Assembly: GCA_022841745.1 (NCBI GenBank)
Contig: JALHQW010000032.1
Span: forward strand, 18,470-82,469
Direction: 5' to 3'
Source of the DNA: Saprospiraceae bacterium
GTDB taxonomy: Bacteria; Bacteroidota; Bacteroidia; Chitinophagales; Saprospiraceae
Length of the DNA stretch: 64,000 bases
In this document: piece after piece, positions 37,839 through 47,944 of the stretch
Layout: each line of letters opens with the position of its first letter
How positions within the stretch are numbered: the stretch's first letter is position 1
Notes under the pieces: model-generated
What the model was told of the DNA's origin: nothing
Seen by the model: the letters and a program-made list of their open reading frames with translations, nothing else
Database searches by the model: none
Position numbers and translations under genes: made by a program

Positions 37839-38051
37839 CGACATAGCACGGCAGGCGTGCGGGCGGCCCTTGTTGGCCGCCCGCCCCGCCCCGTGGGTTT
37901 GTCCGTTGCTAGCAGACGAATATGAAGAAATACGTCCAATGACCGTTTTACGGCGGCGCTCCGGCCCTGCTGTGGCAAGACTTAAATCGGTTTTTGGGAT
38001 GGCCTCTCTCCACTCGCGTGGAGGGGGGCTTTTTTGTTTGACGTAAATAGC
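32172..38051 (+). repeat. long direct repeat, copy 2 (5.88 kb)
   Basis: Counterpart of 23150-29029, covering most of giant gene D, its 3' untranslated region and terminator. The flanks differ on both sides (30327-32000 versus 21425-22980 upstream; after 38051 versus 29029 downstream). That speaks for two real loci, although a tract of this length should be checked with long reads. Confidence 0.92.
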
Positions 38052-38311
38052 TTAATTAGAAGCTCGGCTGCAATACACAGGATGGGGTTGTCATAATTTT
38101 CTTGGCATGCAACTAAGGTGGGAGCGGGGGTAAAGCGGAAAAATGAGTTATTGCTAATTCTAAAGTTTGTTAGTTTTCAGGTTTCAAGTTTCAGGGAAGT
38201 GCCAGCTGAAATCATTCTTTATTTGGTTGTAAGCCCAAATCAATCATTCAAAAAATGGGGTTCTTTTACAGTGTAGCGCAAGAAACTTCCTGGAGCCTTT
38301 AAGAATCAATG
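37839..38311. other. intergenic region after giant gene D
   Basis: The first 213 bases repeat the 3' region of gene C, including the GC hairpin (37859-37884) and the terminator (38002-38036). The rest, 38052-38311, is AT-rich, between two converging genes, and shows no feature I can name. Confidence 0.6.
38002..38036 (+). terminator. intrinsic terminator after giant gene D
   Basis: Exact copy of the terminator at 28980-29014: a 12-bp stem around TCGC and a run of T. Confidence 0.8.
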
Positions 38312-39712
38312 TTATTTACCTTCTCCTCTAATCAATACCAATAAGGTGTAAAACATGATCTTGAAATCCAAGGCGAGCGACATGTTCTCGATATAGAGTA
38401 TGTCAAAACGGAGGCGCTGCAGCATTTCGTTTAAATTGGAAGCGTAGCCATATTTGACCTGACCCCAAGAGGTGATACCAGGTCTTACCTTTAATAAATG
38501 GCGGTAATGAGGGGCTTTTTCTATTATTTGATTGATAAAAAATTGCCGCTCTGGTCGTGGGCCCACCAATGACATATCACCCACCAGAACATTGATAAAA
38601 TTGGGCAGTTCGTCCAATCGGTATTTTCGCATGATGGCCCCCCAAGCGGTTATGCGGGTGTCATTGCCTTGCGAGAGCTGCGGCCCGTCTTTTTCGGCAT
38701 CTGTATGCATGGAACGGAACTTAATGAGTTCAAATGTTTTGCCATTCAAGCCAATTCTTTCCTGTCGGTAAAAGATAGGGCCTGGGGAACTTAGGCGCAC
38801 ACGAATCATGACGTACAAGTAGAGCCAGCTAAGTCCTAAAAGCACTGATATTGAAACAGTCATGTCTATCAGTCGTTTGGCGACCCGCTCCCATTTTGGA
38901 AGCAATTCATGCCTGATGTGCAATAATGCAGCGCCATAGACCTCGCTCATCCTTACATTTCCAAGTAGGTTGTCATATAGGTCGGGAATGATCTTGATGT
39001 GAAGCGATTCCCCAAAATCGAACAGGTTATCGAGGATATTGGTCAGGTGATGGTGGTCGGTAGGTTCGAGGGCAATCAGCACATCTTCAATTTTATTTGC
39101 TTTGATGATATTGCCCAAGGTTTGCAAGTTTCCAAGGTGGTTCAGCTCTGAATTAAGTGTTTGCTGTTTTTCTCCGACTTCCACAAAGCCGATGAAGCGG
39201 TAGCCTGTTCTTTTCTTCAATGATGTTAAATCCTGCAATAATATTTGAGCCCTTTCCCCATTTCCGATTAGTAAGGTGGGGAAGGTAACAATGCCTTGTT
39301 GAATCTTTTGGTGCGCACGGGTTAGTATCAGCATCCTGAAACTGGCCGTAAGAATGAAATGTAGGCCAAACAGCACTGCAAATGACTTGTAATAAGTGGT
39401 ATAGTCCTTTACGAAGTCATCAAGCAGGAGCGTGAAAAACAAGAAAACAACTCCCAGTAGGGAAAGAATGAATGTGCGAGACAAAGTGGCCAGCCTCGAC
39501 ATTCGATAGACAGTACCATAATCGTCAAAGAGGGCGTAGAATAAATGCCAACCGATGGGGATGATGAAGACGCCGTAAAAAAAATTGAGGTCATTGAAGG
39601 CAGTGAGTCCCGGAGGTACGCCTTCCAGCCATTTCCTGTAAAGGAAGAAGAGCGCCCAAGCCAGCAGCGCGGCCAAAAAGTCGAAAACCTGATAAGTGCG
39701 GGTAGCATTCAT
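38312..39712 (-). CDS. polyprenyl-phosphate sugar-1-phosphate transferase (WcaJ/PssY type)
   Basis: 466 residues. Four to five N-terminal membrane segments are followed by a nucleotide-binding-like segment (FPTLLIGNGERAQILLQDL). A further membrane helix and a C-terminal bacterial sugar transferase domain (about 275-466) carry the family signatures PGPIFYRQERIGLNG, KFRSMH, RYRLDELPNF-like KYRLDELPNF and SLVGPRPER. Such enzymes move a sugar phosphate from a nucleotide sugar to undecaprenyl phosphate, the first step of exopolysaccharide or O-unit assembly. The sugar cannot be read from sequence. No other polysaccharide gene is adjacent; it faces the terminator of giant gene D. Confidence 0.92.
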   Translation of the reverse strand: MNATRTYQVFDFLAALLAWALFFLYRKWLEGVPPGLTAFNDLNFFYGVFIIPIGWHLFYALFDDYGTVYRMSRLATLSRTFILSLLGVVFLFFTLLLDDFVKDYTTYYKSFAVLFGLHFILTASFRMLILTRAHQKIQQGIVTFPTLLIGNGERAQILLQDLTSLKKRTGYRFIGFVEVGEKQQTLNSELNHLGNLQTLGNIIKANKIEDVLIALEPTDHHHLTNILDNLFDFGESLHIKIIPDLYDNLLGNVRMSEVYGAALLHIRHELLPKWERVAKRLIDMTVSISVLLGLSWLYLYVMIRVRLSSPGPIFYRQERIGLNGKTFELIKFRSMHTDAEKDGPQLSQGNDTRITAWGAIMRKYRLDELPNFINVLVGDMSLVGPRPERQFFINQIIEKAPHYRHLLKVRPGITSWGQVKYGYASNLNEMLQRLRFDILYIENMSLALDFKIMFYTLLVLIRGEGK

Positions 39713-39860
39713 AGTTAGCGCCGTAACTATTTAGGAGGGGTGGGAGTGGGCTTTTGGAGGAACCCAAAAATTTGCCCCAATGAACAGCCCCGGGTAAGTA
39801 GCTATTTGGCGTGGCAAAGATAGGCGGCACTACCAGCTTTTGGAAAGGTCGGCAGGTTCT

Positions 39861-40784
39861 TTAAAAATGAACCAACTTAAAATTGTCGAACATGATATTA
39901 GCTTCGAGAAGTGTAAACTTTCCGTCCTCAAATGGAATCGTGCTGGTAAAGGCAATTGCAAAGCGGTTGAAATTGGTAGAGCTTATGGCGTCGGTCAGGT
40001 TGAAATAAATCTTGTTCCATTCGCCCCTGGCCACTACGAACCACTCCCAGATTGGCTCACCCTCCTGACCATTGTCCGAGACGGGGATGATACCAAAGGT
40101 AAGGGGCACATCTGTTTTGTAATTCAATTCGATGAAAATCTTGCCGGAGGTGGCAATGGATAGGTCAAAGAGGTCTTCCGTTTGGGCTACTATGCCAGCG
40201 TTGGCGGTATCCAATTTTACCAGCCCCACATATTGCCCCTCAAAGACATCTTCTGTTGAGCGCACAACGGTGGTATTGGTGTTGCCGTCCCTTTCTACGG
40301 AGAAAATGAAATTGTCATTTTCAAAATCCTCAATTACCTCAAAAACGGCGTCCTCGTGGTACTTGGTGGTTGGTTTGACAACCTGCGGCACATCGGTCTT
40401 GAGGTTAATGTTTTTGGAAAAACGGGTATAAAACGGGTACGCCTGCAAGGACAGTGAACTGCCATTTGCCTTGATGACAGGATCAATGTTCAGGCTAAAA
40501 CTTCCTTTGTTAATGACGGGAATCGTTGCGGGCAATTCGAATACGCCCAAAGAAATGCTCTCGTTGCCAGTGCTGTCAAACATGAAAATGTCGGCATGGG
40601 TGATTTTTTGGGAAATGCTTCCGTGCCAACCCAAGTCTGTTTCTTGCAATTCGAAGGGTTCGATGGTCAGGTAGGAAGGGATAGGCTCGTCTTCCCGGTC
40701 GCAGCCCATGAAGCCGAGGGCAAACAACAAGGCCAGTATTGCGAAGCGAAGGCCAAGCCCCAAATCGTAAGCGTATTTCTTCAT
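39861..40784 (-). CDS. lipoprotein with C-terminal beta-sandwich-like domain
   Basis: 307 residues from the ATG at 40784 (MKKYAYDLGLGLRF). I chose it over the upstream in-frame start at 40946 because the hydrophobic stretch and lipobox LGFMGC follow at once. The C-terminal half (EGQYVGLVKLDTANAG, IFIELNYKTDVPLTFG, FAIAFTSTIPFEDGKFTLL) looks like a jelly-roll carbohydrate-binding-type fold. I cannot name the family. It lies 148 bases upstream of the sugar transferase on the same strand, so co-transcription is possible. Confidence 0.72.
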   Translation of the reverse strand: MKKYAYDLGLGLRFAILALLFALGFMGCDREDEPIPSYLTIEPFELQETDLGWHGSISQKITHADIFMFDSTGNESISLGVFELPATIPVINKGSFSLNIDPVIKANGSSLSLQAYPFYTRFSKNINLKTDVPQVVKPTTKYHEDAVFEVIEDFENDNFIFSVERDGNTNTTVVRSTEDVFEGQYVGLVKLDTANAGIVAQTEDLFDLSIATSGKIFIELNYKTDVPLTFGIIPVSDNGQEGEPIWEWFVVARGEWNKIYFNLTDAISSTNFNRFAIAFTSTIPFEDGKFTLLEANIMFDNFKLVHF

Positions 40785-41036
40785 TGAATAAAAGTTGAAA
40801 ATCATTAGCTTAGTTAGCTTTAAAGTGTACGGTTCAAATTCAAAAGTGCAAGCATTTGGTTTTTGGGTTGTGTTCAATCTGCTTTCTTCACCAAAACGTC
40901 TTCCCCACGACCTCCGTTGCCAGCATAGCGCCAAATACTGGTACAAATCTACGCCCTAAAAAATAAAACCGCAGCTTAACGTCCTTTTGAAGAAATTTGC
41001 CGCTCTGCCAAATAGGCCAACCACCAACCCATTTTC

Positions 41037-42278
41037 ATGGCTCAACAACAAAAGGACTCCTTCCTCGCCTTCCGCTATCCGGAATTTCGCTACTACATGG
41101 CCGCCAATTTCTTGTTCACGGTGGGCTTCCTCATCCAAGAGGTCATCATCGGCTATGAGCTGTACCGCCTAACGGGCGACCCCAAGGCCATCGCCTTCGT
41201 GGGGCTGTCCTATGCGCTGCCATTCATAGGTCTATCGTTGGTGGGCGGGCACTATGCCGATAAACTGAGCAAGAAGAGAATCCTTTTGGCAAGTATCGTA
41301 GGCATTGCCGCCTGTTCTCTCACGCTGTTTTTTGTGTCAAAAATGCTGACCGACGAACAGGCTGCCCACGACCTAAAATACGTGATTTACGGTGTAATAG
41401 CGGCCACGGGCGGCTTTTACGCTTTTTTTTCGCCAACAGCGTCTTCCTTGAAACCCTTGTTGGTAGAGCGCCATGCTTACGAGAACGCCGCCACGTGGGG
41501 CAGTGCTGGTTGGCAAGCGGGCACCATCGTCGGGCCTGGCGTCAGTGGGTTCATTTATAATTGGTGCGGATTCACGAACACCATATTGGTAGTATTGGTG
41601 CTGTTCGCAATGGTCGCTTTTTTCATTCTGCTCATCCGTGACCGACGGGTAGAGAACCCCGAAGCGGGCAATATCATCCAGAAAGTAAAGGAGGGCATCG
41701 CCTTCGTCGGAAAAACAAGGATGCTCCTTTATTCCATCTCGCTCGACCTCTTCGCCGTGCTGTTCGGGGGCGTGGTGGCCATCCTGCCCGTCTTTGCGGA
41801 AGACATCCTGAAAGTCGGCCCCGGCTGGCTTGGGGTGCTACGGGCTGCCCCGTCCGTTGGGGCGGTGCTCACGCTGCTGCTGCTCACCCGCACCTCGGTC
41901 ATGGACAAGGCTTGGCGCAACATGCTCTTGGCAGTGGCCGGTTTTGGCGTAGCCACCATTGTATTTGCGCTATCGAAAAATGTGTGGCTGTCCATCGTGG
42001 CGCTGTTCTTCACCGGGGCTTTCGATGCGGTGAGCGTGGTCATACGGCACACCATTTTGCAGTTGGTCGTACCAGATGAAATGCGGGGCAGGGTAGGGGC
42101 GGTGAACGGTATTTTCCTTAGTGCAAGCAATGAATTGGGGGCTTTCGAGTCGGGTATGGCGGCCAGTTGGCTGGGTACGGTGCGCTCGGTGGTGGCGGGT
42201 GGAGCGCTTTCCTTGGCCATTGTCGTCGGGGTTTGGATGAAATCGAGGGATTTGTTTGGGGTGGATTTGAGGAAGTAG
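41037..42278 (+). CDS. MFS transporter
   Basis: 413 residues with about twelve membrane segments. The motif between helices 2 and 3, GGHYADKLSKKRIL, is the family signature. The overall pattern resembles the EntS/MFS_3 branch of drug or siderophore exporters. Substrate not assigned. The neighbouring gene upstream is divergent (252-base gap). Confidence 0.88.
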   Translation: MAQQQKDSFLAFRYPEFRYYMAANFLFTVGFLIQEVIIGYELYRLTGDPKAIAFVGLSYALPFIGLSLVGGHYADKLSKKRILLASIVGIAACSLTLFFVSKMLTDEQAAHDLKYVIYGVIAATGGFYAFFSPTASSLKPLLVERHAYENAATWGSAGWQAGTIVGPGVSGFIYNWCGFTNTILVVLVLFAMVAFFILLIRDRRVENPEAGNIIQKVKEGIAFVGKTRMLLYSISLDLFAVLFGGVVAILPVFAEDILKVGPGWLGVLRAAPSVGAVLTLLLLTRTSVMDKAWRNMLLAVAGFGVATIVFALSKNVWLSIVALFFTGAFDAVSVVIRHTILQLVVPDEMRGRVGAVNGIFLSASNELGAFESGMAASWLGTVRSVVAGGALSLAIVVGVWMKSRDLFGVDLRK

Positions 42279-42317
42279 TTTTGGATAAAAAAGTTATTTT
42301 TGTAAAAAACTTAAGAA

Positions 42318-42887
42318 ATGAGTTTAATCGCAATAAAAGAACCTTCACCTAAAAGCACCTTGAGGAAATTAACTTGGGAGGAATTTGAGCGTCGTTACTC
42401 AAAGAAAGAAGATAGGTATAAGTATGAATGGGTGAATGGTGAGGTTATCAAAACATTACGCACTATGAACCAACTGCAATTATTTATCCTTGACAATTTG
42501 GTAAACTTGCTGGATGGACTAAAAACTGCCAACTCCAACCTTGGAAAACTCTATTCCGAAATAAATGCATGGTTCGGAGATGCTTATCGAAGACCTGACA
42601 TTGCCTACTTTACGAGCCAGCAGGTGAAATCATCAAGAGATGCTAATCAAGTTCCACAGTTCGTCATTGAAGTCATTTCCAACAATGACCAATTAAACAA
42701 GGCCAATCAAAAATTGATTGACTACCGCAATGCCAAAGTACCCATCGTGTGGTTCGTTTACCCTAAGACCAAAGAAGTGCACGTTTATCGTGGCAAGCAG
42801 ATGACTATTTGCGTAGGTGATGATATTTGCTCTGCGGAGCCTGTTATTCCTGGTTTTTTGATACCAGCCAACCAGGTATTCGAGTAG
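42318..42887 (+). CDS. Uma2 family (DUF820) putative restriction-like nuclease
   Basis: 189 residues. The fold is PD-(D/E)XK-like: YEWVNGEV near the start, then RPDIAYF (Asp94), FVIEVIS (Glu118) and QKLIDYR (Lys132), in the order and spacing expected for the family. These proteins are common in several phyla, often in many copies, and few have a proven function. It starts 40 bases after the MFS gene on the same strand. Confidence 0.85.
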   Translation: MSLIAIKEPSPKSTLRKLTWEEFERRYSKKEDRYKYEWVNGEVIKTLRTMNQLQLFILDNLVNLLDGLKTANSNLGKLYSEINAWFGDAYRRPDIAYFTSQQVKSSRDANQVPQFVIEVISNNDQLNKANQKLIDYRNAKVPIVWFVYPKTKEVHVYRGKQMTICVGDDICSAEPVIPGFLIPANQVFE

Positions 42888-42968
42888 TTGATTTTTGGCA
42901 CTTCGCACGCTGACATAACTCATTCCCCACTATGTCAATCATGGCAAACTTTGACAAAAATTTCTACC

Positions 42969-45794
<2,826 letters not shown>

Positions 45795-45811
45795 GTTTGG
45801 TGAAAAAAGCG

Positions 45812-45847
45812 AGGGGTTGCGGCGCATCGCCGCAACCCCTTTTTTGT
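45812..45847 (+). terminator. intrinsic terminator after ppdK
   Basis: AGGGGTTGCGGCG pairs perfectly with 45828-45840 around CAT, followed by seven T. Confidence 0.92.
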
Positions 45848-45909
45848 TCCTAGCCGTCCTCAAGTACATCCAAGTTCGGCAGCTGTTAAAAAATTCACCT
45901 TATCATTCT

Positions 45910-46164
45910 TTATTTCAGATTTCGCTCTTTCAGCAATTTATCAATTGCTTCCTTTTGCTTCGCTTTGGGGTCATTCACCAGTTTGTGAACTAGGTACAAC
46001 GGTATCAGCATCAAAAATCCAAAAGTGCTTTTGATAAGGCTGTAAACGACAATCCCAAACAAAAATCCAATCAAGAAAGCATTGGTAATTGAAAAGGAAT
46101 TCAACTTTTTCGCTTCTTCAAGTAGTTCATCGTCTGTTAATGCTGAGAGTTCTTTTTGATTCAT
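45910..46164 (-). CDS. small membrane protein, unknown function
   Basis: 84 residues from the ATG at 46164 (MNQKELSALTDDELLEEAKK), preferred over the open upstream frame because a hydrophilic helix then leads into two membrane segments (FLIGFLFGIVVYSLI, FGFLMLIPLYLVHKLV). A charged C-terminus (KAKQKEAIDKLLKERNLK) follows. Small proteins of this plan are frequent in Bacteroidota; function unknown. Confidence 0.65.
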   Translation of the reverse strand: MNQKELSALTDDELLEEAKKLNSFSITNAFLIGFLFGIVVYSLIKSTFGFLMLIPLYLVHKLVNDPKAKQKEAIDKLLKERNLK

Positions 46165-46508
46165 TTTTTTGATTTTTTTTGTTAGAAAGATTGTTTTGGT
46201 AATGGCTGGTATCGTTTTGCCGCTTGTCCCTGTTGTTTCAAGTTTGCCTATACGATACTGTCCTGCGCCATCTTGCAGTTTCTGCAAGTTTGCAACTAGC
46301 AGAGCTTGGAACTTGCAAAAAAACAGACGTCAATTCTACCCGTTTCTGCTTTGACGGGAAGAAACGCCAGCGAACTCGCTCAGACGTGGCTTGCGAAGTT
46401 GCAAACTTCGCAGAACTCCTTTTTTAAGCCTGCTGATGATAAACTTGAAATAATTGAGCGTCTATTTGGGGCAAACGGCTGTTGGCGGTACGTAGTTTAT
46501 CCATGTTG
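46165..46508. other. intergenic region with palindromic debris
   Basis: About 340 bases. It holds TGCGAAGTTGCAAACTTCGCA-like inverted repeats and GCAAGTTTGCAACT with its partial complement, then one of a pair of inverted repeats (46472-46490) that bound the next two genes. The short ORFs here show no coding signs. Confidence 0.45.
46472..46490. repeat. imperfect terminal inverted repeat, left end
   Basis: CAAACGGCTGTTGGCGGTA; its counterpart at 47672-47692 reads, on the other strand, CAAATCGGAGAGTTGGCGGTA. Ten bases (GTTGGCGGTA) are exact. The two bound a 1.2-kb AT-rich stretch with two genes. Whether this is a mobile cassette or chance is open. Confidence 0.4.
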
Positions 46509-47138
46509 TCAAAGTAAAAATGCAATTATTATGTAAGAGAATGCATTTCCAAAGCCATGGGCAATCCATCCAGGAATAATACTTCCATTTGTATACTTTT
46601 CCTTGATGTAGCCAAGAACCCATCCAGCAACGGTAGAAAAAATGAAAATAAAGACCAAAGGGAATATAGTGGATTTTGTTAAATACCGAAATAAAAATAA
46701 ATGTATAGCACCAAATATTAGTGCTTGTAATATATTTCCAAGATTGAAATTAAATTTTTTGATTAGTTGTTTGGCAACAAATCCACGAAATAAAACTTCT
46801 TCTGCAAATGAAGTTTTAAATAATGCAATCATGAATAAAATTATCAATGAATTTGCGTTCAATCCCATTTGTCTTAATTTACCAGTTATGGAGGGTGGTT
46901 CCATAACAACTTGTTTAATACCGCTATCAATAAATGTCATACCAATTCCAATAATAACAAATAGAAATGAAACTAGTAAAACATAAAGTATTGATTTTTT
47001 TGTCGGTTTATTAAGCCCAATATATTGCTTAAATGTAGTTTCTTTGTTCTTCCGAAATAGAAAAAAAAGATAAGGGATTAATGTGAAGAGTCCTATTTGT
47101 AAAGTTGTAGATAAAAGTTCGTTGATTATTTCCGTCAT
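46509..47138 (-). CDS. CPBP family intramembrane metalloprotease
   Basis: 209 residues with about six membrane segments. The family motifs are present: EEVLFRGF (Glu113, Glu114, Arg118), His146 in FGAIH, and HGFGN (His194, Asn198). Family members cleave proteins within the membrane, for example in CAAX prenyl-protein processing in eukaryotes and bacteriocin immunity in some bacteria. The substrate here is unknown. Base composition is visibly more AT-rich than in the neighbouring genes, which fits horizontal acquisition. Confidence 0.87.
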   Translation of the reverse strand: MTEIINELLSTTLQIGLFTLIPYLFFLFRKNKETTFKQYIGLNKPTKKSILYVLLVSFLFVIIGIGMTFIDSGIKQVVMEPPSITGKLRQMGLNANSLIILFMIALFKTSFAEEVLFRGFVAKQLIKKFNFNLGNILQALIFGAIHLFLFRYLTKSTIFPLVFIFIFSTVAGWVLGYIKEKYTNGSIIPGWIAHGFGNAFSYIIIAFLL

Positions 47139-47230
47139 GGTTAAGAAAATTATTTTTCTGTTTTTGTGACACCTGAATAGAGTTCGGTGTTATTATTGCC
47201 ATTTATTTAGTATAGTTGATTGCCGTGATT

Positions 47231-47602
47231 TCATTTGTGAACTTGGCAAGCTTCTAATACATTATCGTCCAAGTCGTAAAATGTAAAATATGTCACAGCA
47301 TGATCGGTTGTTAAGTCCCCAGTTTTAACGCCACTATTCTTCAAATGTCTATGAACAGCGTCAGCATTGATAGTTTTAAATATTGGGTAGCTTGTTGTGT
47401 TTTGGTTGTTCTGAATTTTATCTTCTGTTTCCCAAATTGTCAAACTTGTTGGACTGAATGTGTCAAGTACAACAAGTTTTAAATTCACGTCTTCATGGAT
47501 ACTTTTAAACCCAAGTTTTTCCATGTACCACGTTTTTGATTTATCAATGTCTGATACTCTTATGATTACAGTATCAATTCCCTGAAGAAAATTTTTGTCC
47601 AT
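47231..47602 (-). CDS. VOC (glyoxalase/bleomycin resistance) family protein
   Basis: 123 residues. The two beta-alpha-beta-beta-beta modules are recognisable: GIDTVIIRVSDIDKSKTWYM at the start and HAVTYFTFYDLDDNVLEAC at the end. This family includes glyoxalase I, dioxygenases and antibiotic-binding proteins, so no substrate is assigned. It lies with the CPBP gene inside a low-GC segment bounded by inverted repeats. Confidence 0.82.
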   Translation of the reverse strand: MDKNFLQGIDTVIIRVSDIDKSKTWYMEKLGFKSIHEDVNLKLVVLDTFSPTSLTIWETEDKIQNNQNTTSYPIFKTINADAVHRHLKNSGVKTGDLTTDHAVTYFTFYDLDDNVLEACQVHK

Positions 47603-47944
47603 ATATAGAGTCTTTATTTTTGTTGTTTAAACTGTTGTCAGAATTAGAGATAACCGCATTTTTGTTGCCATTACCGCCAACTCTCCGATTTGCGCACCCC
47701 ACAGAATGAAAATATCATAAAAACCAGCAACTTTTCATTCCGTTATTTTTGATGTCAAACCCGCCATTCCATGCCAATCAAGCGGTGTATTTTTCAAGGC
47801 AATCCGCGCAGTACGGATGCGAATTCGCTGCTAAGTAATGGCATTTTTTCTAAATGTCAAAGCCCTGCCTAAGATTTTTGAAACCCACAAGATTTCGAAA
47901 ATCTGGTATACCATCACCGAATCCTCGCCGCTGCAAGCATCGCC
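47603..47944. other. intergenic region between accessory genes and protease
   Basis: About 340 bases. The right inverted repeat (47672-47692, TACCGCCAACTCTCCGATTTG) is near the left end. The remainder shows no gene, hairpin or repeat that I can support. Confidence 0.5.

Noticed and set aside
23150..38051. The duplication as a pure assembly artefact
   Set aside because: The leaders, small genes, N-termini and downstream flanks differ between the copies, so two loci are likely. Perfect identity of the shared part could still hide collapsed differences, so a long-read check is advised.
46472..46490. Integron attachment (attC) site
   Set aside because: GTTGGCG resembles but does not match the GTTRRRY core, and the second core and the expected internal palindrome were not found. 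Kept only as an inverted repeat.
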